Shown here: positions 59,543 to 64,000 of the stretch, piece after piece
Layout of the letters: every line of letters starts with the position of its first letter
Position numbering within the stretch: position 1 is the stretch's first letter
Source: Synechococcus sp. JA-3-3Ab
GTDB taxonomy: Bacteria; Cyanobacteriota; Cyanobacteriia; Thermostichales; Thermostichaceae
Length of the DNA: 64,000 nt
Direction: 5' to 3'
Assembly (NCBI RefSeq): GCF_000013205.1
Contig: NC_007775.1
Span: 1,608,501-1,672,500, forward strand
The notes under the pieces: generated by a model
What the model was told of the DNA's origin: nothing
Database searches by the model: none
The model's input: the letters and a program-made list of their open reading frames with translations, nothing else
Translations under genes and position numbers: made by a program

Positions 59543-60562
59543 ATGAAGCTAGGGAAGCGGCTGGGGACGCTGCCGAGCTTCCGGCAGTTGCAAGGGATCC
59601 GCTGGGCATGGGGAGAGTGGAGTCGCCAAGGGGAGCTGGCCTGGCGTACACTACGGCTGGCCTGGGAAAACGCGATGCGCTACCGGCTGTTTGGCCTAGC
59701 CTCCGAGATGGCCTACAGCTCGATGTTGGCCCTATTTCCCTTTATCCTCACCCTCTTGACCGGGATTGGGCTGTTTGTCGGCTCCTCTGAGCAAGCTTTT
59801 CAGCGCCTGATGGAGCAATTGGGGCAGATTGCCCCCCAAGAAGCCCTGGTGCTTCTGGAACGGTATGCGCGAGAGCTCCGCTTTGGGGAAAACCGAGGCT
59901 TGCTCTCCCTCAGCTTCTTAGGAACCCTGTGGGCTGCCTCTGGGGCCTTGGGAGCAGTGATGACGGCTTTGGATCTCAGCCACGAGATCCCCCAGGAGAT
60001 GCGCCGCCCCTTTTGGAGACGCAAGCTGATCTCGATGGTTTGGATGCTAGCTACCCTGGGGTTAACCGGTTTGGCCAGCTTGATCTTCTTGTTCAGTGCC
60101 AGCTTTTTCCGCTTCTTGTCCGCCCAAGCGAAATCCCTAGCGGAGGGGGTTGCCGGGCCGGATCAGTTGGATCCCTGGCGGGAGCTGGCGCTGAAGTTGT
60201 GGGAAGCGCTCACCTGGCCTATCTCGTTGGGGATGATCGTCGTCTCCTGTTGGGTGCTGTACCGATTCGGCCCCAGCTTGCGCCGGCCCCAAATGCCGAT
60301 TTGGCCAGGAGCGATTGTGGCCAGCCTGCTTTGGGTTGGGGTGTCGTGGGGGCTGCGGGTTTATGTGGAGCACTTCGGCCAGCTCAACCAAGTCTACGGA
60401 GCCGTGGGGGCAGTTATTGTCTTATTGCTGTGGGTTTGGCTCACTTCCTTGGCGCTGCTGTTTGGGGATCAGATTAACATTGCCCTCTACCAGGCCCGAC
60501 AATGGATTCGGGACTGCTCCCCCACCCCTCATGCAAACGCAGATCCTCCCCCCCACCCCTGA
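59543..60562 (+). CDS. YihY/BrkB-family membrane protein
   Basis: A 339-residue inner-membrane protein with six hydrophobic helices. Characteristic segments are FGLASEMAYSSMLALFPFIL near the first helix, SLSFLGTLWAASGALGAVMT and the C-terminal YGAVGAVIVLLLWVWLTSLA. The family was once called RNase BN; its transport or other role is not settled. Its 3' end overlaps the start of the Sua5 gene by 32 bases. Confidence 0.85.
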   Translation: MKLGKRLGTLPSFRQLQGIRWAWGEWSRQGELAWRTLRLAWENAMRYRLFGLASEMAYSSMLALFPFILTLLTGIGLFVGSSEQAFQRLMEQLGQIAPQEALVLLERYARELRFGENRGLLSLSFLGTLWAASGALGAVMTALDLSHEIPQEMRRPFWRRKLISMVWMLATLGLTGLASLIFLFSASFFRFLSAQAKSLAEGVAGPDQLDPWRELALKLWEALTWPISLGMIVVSCWVLYRFGPSLRRPQMPIWPGAIVASLLWVGVSWGLRVYVEHFGQLNQVYGAVGAVIVLLLWVWLTSLALLFGDQINIALYQARQWIRDCSPTPHANADPPPHP

Positions 60563-61631
60563 GCACATTGCCTTGGCGGCTGAAGCGCTGCGGCGGGGCC
60601 AGTTGGTGGCCATACCTACAGAGACGGTGTACGGCCTGGCGGGCCACGGCCTCAACGAACAGGCGGTGGCAGAGATCTTTGCCGCCAAGGAGCGCCCCCG
60701 TTTCAATCCCCTGATCCTGCATCTGCCGGCTGGGCTGGATCTAGAGACACTGCAGGGCTGGCTGGTGGATCTGGAGGCTTTTACTCCCGCCGCTCGCGCT
60801 CGCCTGGGATCCCTTGTCGACACCTTTTGGCCGGGGCCGCTGACGCTGGTGCTGCCCAAGGGATCCCGGGTGCCGGATCTCGTCACCAGTGGCTTGCCCA
60901 CGGTGGCGCTGCGGATGCCCGCCCACCCCGTGGCCCAGGCTTTGCTGCGGGCAGTTCAGGTGCCTTTGGCTGCCCCCAGCGCCAACCGCTTTGGCCGCCT
61001 CAGCCCTACCTCGGCCCAGGCCGTCTATGCCGAGTTGGCGGGGCGGATCCCTTACATTTTGGACGGGGGAGAGTGCAGCGTGGGCCTGGAATCGACAGTG
61101 CTCAAGCTCAGCCCCGACGGCACGCCCACCCTGTTGCGCCCTGGCGGGATCCCGCGGGAAGTTTTGGAATCCCACCTCAATTTGCCCCTAAGCTCTCCCC
61201 CTGCCCCAGACGGCAAGGAGAGTCCAGAGGCTCCCGGCCAACTGAGCAGCCACTACGCTCCCGGTAAGCCCATCTGGCTTTTGCCCACTGCCTTTGCCCA
61301 GCTTCAGCCTGAGGATTGGCAACAGTTGCGGCGCTTGGCCACTGGCCACTCGCACCTAGGCATTCTCAGTTTCGCCGCCAAACCAGAAGCGCTGGCAGAA
61401 AGCCTCTCCCGCCACTGTCCTGAGGTCACCTTTACCCTAGAATGTCTGGGCCCGGATCCCAACTCGGCGGCCCACGCCTTCTTTGCTAGCCTGCGCCGCC
61501 TGGATGAGGGAGCGGCCACCTTGCTGTTGGCTGAACCGCCACCAGTTGTCACTGGCCTAGGTTATGCGATCATGGATCGGCTACGACGGGCCAGCCGCTC
61601 ATGGAAGTCTCCCCTCTCGTCGCCATCCTAA
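60531..61631 (+). CDS. L-threonylcarbamoyladenylate synthase (Sua5/TsaC)
   Basis: The enzyme makes threonylcarbamoyl-AMP for t6A modification of tRNAs. The 366-residue protein contains IPTETVYGLAGHGLNEQAVA, AKERPRFNPLILHL, FWPGPLTLVL, VALRMPAHPVAQALL, PLAAPSANRFGRLSPTSAQA and LESTVLKLSPDG, all of the YrdC fold, followed by a linker SSHYAPGKP and a C-terminal Sua5 domain. It overlaps BrkB upstream by 32 bases and purE downstream by 31 bases, so the three are probably one operon. Confidence 0.93.
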   Translation: MQTQILPPTPEHIALAAEALRRGQLVAIPTETVYGLAGHGLNEQAVAEIFAAKERPRFNPLILHLPAGLDLETLQGWLVDLEAFTPAARARLGSLVDTFWPGPLTLVLPKGSRVPDLVTSGLPTVALRMPAHPVAQALLRAVQVPLAAPSANRFGRLSPTSAQAVYAELAGRIPYILDGGECSVGLESTVLKLSPDGTPTLLRPGGIPREVLESHLNLPLSSPPAPDGKESPEAPGQLSSHYAPGKPIWLLPTAFAQLQPEDWQQLRRLATGHSHLGILSFAAKPEALAESLSRHCPEVTFTLECLGPDPNSAAHAFFASLRRLDEGAATLLLAEPPPVVTGLGYAIMDRLRRASRSWKSPLSSPS

Positions 61632-62131
61632 TGGGCAGCGATTCCGATCTGCCCACCCTGGCACCCGCTGCCCAGGTGTGTGAGGAGTTTGGGATCCCCT
61701 ACCAACTGCAGATCCTCAGCGCCCACCGCACCCCGGAGGCGATGGTGGACTTTGCCCGCCGCGCCCATATCCAAGGGATCCGCGTCATTATCGCCGGCGC
61801 CGGCGGGGCGGCCCATCTGCCGGGGATGGTAGCCTCCCTTACCCCTCTGCCGGTCATCGGGGTGCCGGTGTTCAGCCAATCTCTGCAGGGGCTGGACTCC
61901 CTATATTCGATCGTGCAAATGCCCAAGGGGATCCCGGTGGCTACTGTAGCCATCGGCAATGGCTACAACGCTGGACTCTTGGCCGTGCAGATCTTGGCCA
62001 GCGGCGATCCCGCCCTGCAACAACGGGTGCTGGCCTACCGGGAAAGCCTCAAGCAAGCGGTGCAAGAGAAAAACGCCCAGTTGCAAACTCAGGGGTGGAA
62101 AGCCTATCTCAGCTCCGCCGGCAGAGCATAA
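61601..62131 (+). CDS. purE: 5-(carboxyamino)imidazole ribonucleotide mutase
   Basis: PurE converts N5-CAIR to CAIR in purine synthesis. The 176-residue product has VAILMGSDSDLPTLAPAAQV, ILSAHRTPEAMVDFARRA, VIIAGAGGAAHLPGMVASLT, PLPVIGVPV and MPKGIPVATVAIGN. It overlaps the Sua5 gene by 31 bases. purK is not in the window. Confidence 0.96.
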   Translation: MEVSPLVAILMGSDSDLPTLAPAAQVCEEFGIPYQLQILSAHRTPEAMVDFARRAHIQGIRVIIAGAGGAAHLPGMVASLTPLPVIGVPVFSQSLQGLDSLYSIVQMPKGIPVATVAIGNGYNAGLLAVQILASGDPALQQRVLAYRESLKQAVQEKNAQLQTQGWKAYLSSAGRA

Positions 62132-62184
62132 TTATTGAGTGAGAGAGCGTTGGCCTGTCTTGACAGGGATCAGATGGGACGAAG

Positions 62185-62982
62185 TTGGGGGAGTTGCCAG
62201 CGGTGAAGGATGGATCGGGTCGCCCCTCTTCCGGACAGGGATCCTGGCGGGAATATCTGCAGCGAGTTCAGAAAGGGGCAGTGGAGAGGGGATCCCAGGT
62301 GGCCCTGTGGCTACTCTCGGGGCCGCAATGGCGGGTTTTGGCCCTGTCGGGCTTGGCCTTGGCGGGGCTGGCTTTTTGGCACTGGCGGCTAGCTCTTTCT
62401 CTAGCTGTGGGCAGTGGGGCAATGCTGGGGCTGTATGCTGCGCGCAGCCCTGAGTTCAGCCGCCGCTGGCAGGAGTTGCAAGCCTGGTTTCGCCAAGCCG
62501 ATCGCTCCCTGCTGCTTGCTGTTGTCGGGGGGGCAGGCGCCGCTCTGGGCACCTACATCGTGGTTTCCATCTGGGCAGAATCCAGCCAGCGCTGGCTGGC
62601 CACGGGCGCCATTTTGCAGGGGCTAGCCACCTTTGCCTTGTTGGCGCTGCTGTTTTGGGAGTGGCTTAGCCGCCGCCAAGAGCGGCAGCGTTCCCAACTG
62701 GAGCGAGATCTCAGCGACATCGCTTCCCCCGACTCCTACCGACGGCTGCTGGGCGTGCGTCGGCTGCAGAGCTTGATGCCATACCTGGATGCCGAGCAGA
62801 CGCGGCTAGCGGTGGACTACCTCCGCCTCGCCCTTGACCAAGAAACCGTGGCTGTCGTCCGGGAAGCCCTGCTGGAAGCTCTGCAGGGGTGGGGGATCCT
62901 GCGTCGCCTCAACGATTTGGCCGACCTCAAACGCCCCGAAAGCAGCGGGGATCCCTCTTCAGGTCGGAACCACAGCGTCTAG
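62185..62982 (+). CDS. Membrane protein with C-terminal helical-repeat domain
   Basis: From a TTG at 62185 the frame encodes 265 residues; a GTG at 62203 is an alternative start, and no ATG is well placed. Four hydrophobic segments (about 48-88 in two parts, 108-128, 140-158) are followed by a charged helical domain (about 165-250) with LGVRRLQSLMPYLDAEQTRL and VAVVREALLEALQGWGILRR, similar to armadillo/HEAT-like folds of cyanobacterial hypothetical proteins. Function unknown. It follows purE by 53 bases in the same direction. Confidence 0.7.
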   Translation: MGELPAVKDGSGRPSSGQGSWREYLQRVQKGAVERGSQVALWLLSGPQWRVLALSGLALAGLAFWHWRLALSLAVGSGAMLGLYAARSPEFSRRWQELQAWFRQADRSLLLAVVGGAGAALGTYIVVSIWAESSQRWLATGAILQGLATFALLALLFWEWLSRRQERQRSQLERDLSDIASPDSYRRLLGVRRLQSLMPYLDAEQTRLAVDYLRLALDQETVAVVREALLEALQGWGILRRLNDLADLKRPESSGDPSSGRNHSV

Positions 62983-63084
62983 ATGGCTGCCTCAACATCT
63001 CCGCTGGGTCAGCGAGTCTTCAAAGAGCGTCATTACAATGAGGATAAAGTGGAAGGGTCCTCTTTAGCAGATTGCGGTTCCTCC

Positions 63085-64000
63085 ATGACCACCACCATTG
63101 AAGTGCCCAAGCGAGGCTTGCCTGTCACCATCATCACTGGCTTTCTGGGGAGCGGGAAAACCACTCTGCTCAACCACATCCTCCGCAACCAGAAAGGGAT
63201 GCGCACAGCGGTGCTGGTCAACGAATTTGGGGAGATTGGCATCGACGGCGAGCTGATTGTCTCCAGCGAAGAAGACCTCGTAGAGCTCAACAACGGCTGC
63301 ATCTGCTGCACCATCCGCGACGACATTGTCGAGAGTGTGCTGCGCCTGATGGAGCGCTCCGACAAAATCGACTACCTGGTGGTGGAGACCACAGGACTGG
63401 CGGATCCCTTGCCGGTTGCCCTCACCTTTTTGGGGCCAGAACTGCGGGATCTGACACGGCTGGATTCGATCATCACCCTGGTGGATGCCAGCAACTTCGC
63501 TCCTGATCTGTTCAACAGTGACGTGGCCTACAGCCAAATTGCCTATGGGGATGTCATTCTCCTCAACAAAACCGACCTGGTTGAGCCGGCGGAGATCGAG
63601 CGCCTGGAAAAACGCATTCGCGAGATCAAGGAAGATGCCCGCATTTTGCGCACGGTCAACAGCGCAGTGCCCCTAGAGCTGATCCTGGATACAGACCTGT
63701 TTCAGTCCAGCTCTCTGCCCCAGGAGGAGGCTCCCGACGCTGAGCATGACCATGAGCATGACCACGAACACGGCCATGATCACGGCCACTCGCACCGCAG
63801 CCACATCGAGGTCGATGGTTTTAACTCCCTGGCCTTTGAGAGCGATCGCCCCTTCTCTCTAGACGCTTTCCAGAACTTTCTCAACGAGTTGCCCGATGCA
63901 GTCTTTCGGGCCAAAGGGATCCTGTGGTTTGAGGAAAGCCCAGAGCGACATATCTTCCACCTCAGCGGTCGGCGCTACACCCTCAGCAGCGACGCCTGGC
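63085..64000 (+). CDS. CobW/COG0523 metallochaperone-type GTPase (3' end outside window)
   Basis: The visible 305 residues show the G3E GTPase: Walker A TGFLGSGKTTLLNHIL (about 18-33), GCICCTIRDD with the CxCC metal motif, VVETTGLADPLPV and LLNKTDLV. A His-rich linker (HDHEHDHEHGHDHGHSH, about 228-245) precedes the CobW C-terminal domain, of which FRAKGILWFEESPERHIFHL is seen. Such proteins deliver Zn, Co or other metals. No zinc-box operator could be recognised upstream. The frame is open at the window end. Confidence 0.93.
   Translation, partial: MTTTIEVPKRGLPVTIITGFLGSGKTTLLNHILRNQKGMRTAVLVNEFGEIGIDGELIVSSEEDLVELNNGCICCTIRDDIVESVLRLMERSDKIDYLVVETTGLADPLPVALTFLGPELRDLTRLDSIITLVDASNFAPDLFNSDVAYSQIAYGDVILLNKTDLVEPAEIERLEKRIREIKEDARILRTVNSAVPLELILDTDLFQSSSLPQEEAPDAEHDHEHDHEHGHDHGHSHRSHIEVDGFNSLAFESDRPFSLDAFQNFLNELPDAVFRAKGILWFEESPERHIFHLSGRRYTLSSDAW

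Noticed and set aside
1-64000. CRISPR array or rRNA operon
   Set aside because: No regularly spaced direct repeats of 25-40 bases and no conserved 16S/23S/5S segments were seen on either strand.

Overview
This window is cyanobacterial chromosome with high G+C and dense coding. The evidence is a complete beta-carboxysome operon (ccmK-ccmK-ccmL-ccmM-ccmN-ccmO), plastocyanin, NDH-1 subunits (NdhO, NdhG, NdhE), a flavodiiron protein of the Flv1 type and many cyanobacteria-typical hypothetical proteins. The octamer GGGATCCC is scattered very frequently through genes and spacers. Together with the gene content this suggests a hot-spring Synechococcus of the Yellowstone A/B lineage; that assignment rests on recall and was not checked by a search.

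Layout. 1-3.5 kb: PHP phosphoesterase (cut by the window edge), a K+ channel, two small proteins, and petE with leader hairpin and terminator. 3.56-4.57 kb: an intact IS630-family element flanked by TA. 5-7.8 kb: an unlisted 55-aa gene, ndhO, ftsQ and an ABC ATPase. 7.8-13.6 kb: a long leader and the ccm operon, ending with a phasin-like gene. 13.8-19.4 kb: tRNA-Trp, rplS, a MacA/MacB-like pair, thrB, dgkA and ybeY. 19.8-29.2 kb: eda, an M23 peptidase, an ABC ATPase, a low-molecular-weight phosphatase, ndhE/ndhG, a TPM protein, a lipoate-ligase-like protein, a broken 2Fe-2S ferredoxin and mtnN. 29.5-34.4 kb: tRNA-Pro(GGG), rpsB-tsf, an amidohydrolase and queG.

34.4-37.8 kb is a decayed mobile zone. 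It holds a TnpB zinc-ribbon remnant and an AAA+ ATPase gene broken by several frameshifts and by an IS607-type element (serine recombinase TnpA plus a TnpB with RuvC residues intact). Immediately beyond lie dnaN and a spacer carrying twelve DnaA-box-like nonamers, the probable chromosomal origin.

39.9-54.4 kb: dusB-rpsR-rpmG, an RDD protein, rnz, sufA, two overlapping hybrid histidine kinases (409 and 1459 aa), a Ca2+-type P-ATPase and flv1. 54.5-56.5 kb: a DUF726-type hydrolase gene split near its 3' end by a second IS630 copy; the lost C-terminus can be read in frame beyond the element. 56.7-64 kb: a two-domain phosphoglycerate-mutase-family protein, a dihydroorotase-like protein, BrkB, Sua5/TsaC, purE, a membrane protein and a CobW GTPase cut by the window end.

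No rRNA or CRISPR array was seen. The most informative points are the two insertions with readable pre-insertion sequence, the single-A difference that decides whether the IS630 transposase is one ORF or two, the oriC, and the internal start and module-specific cysteine pair in CcmM.
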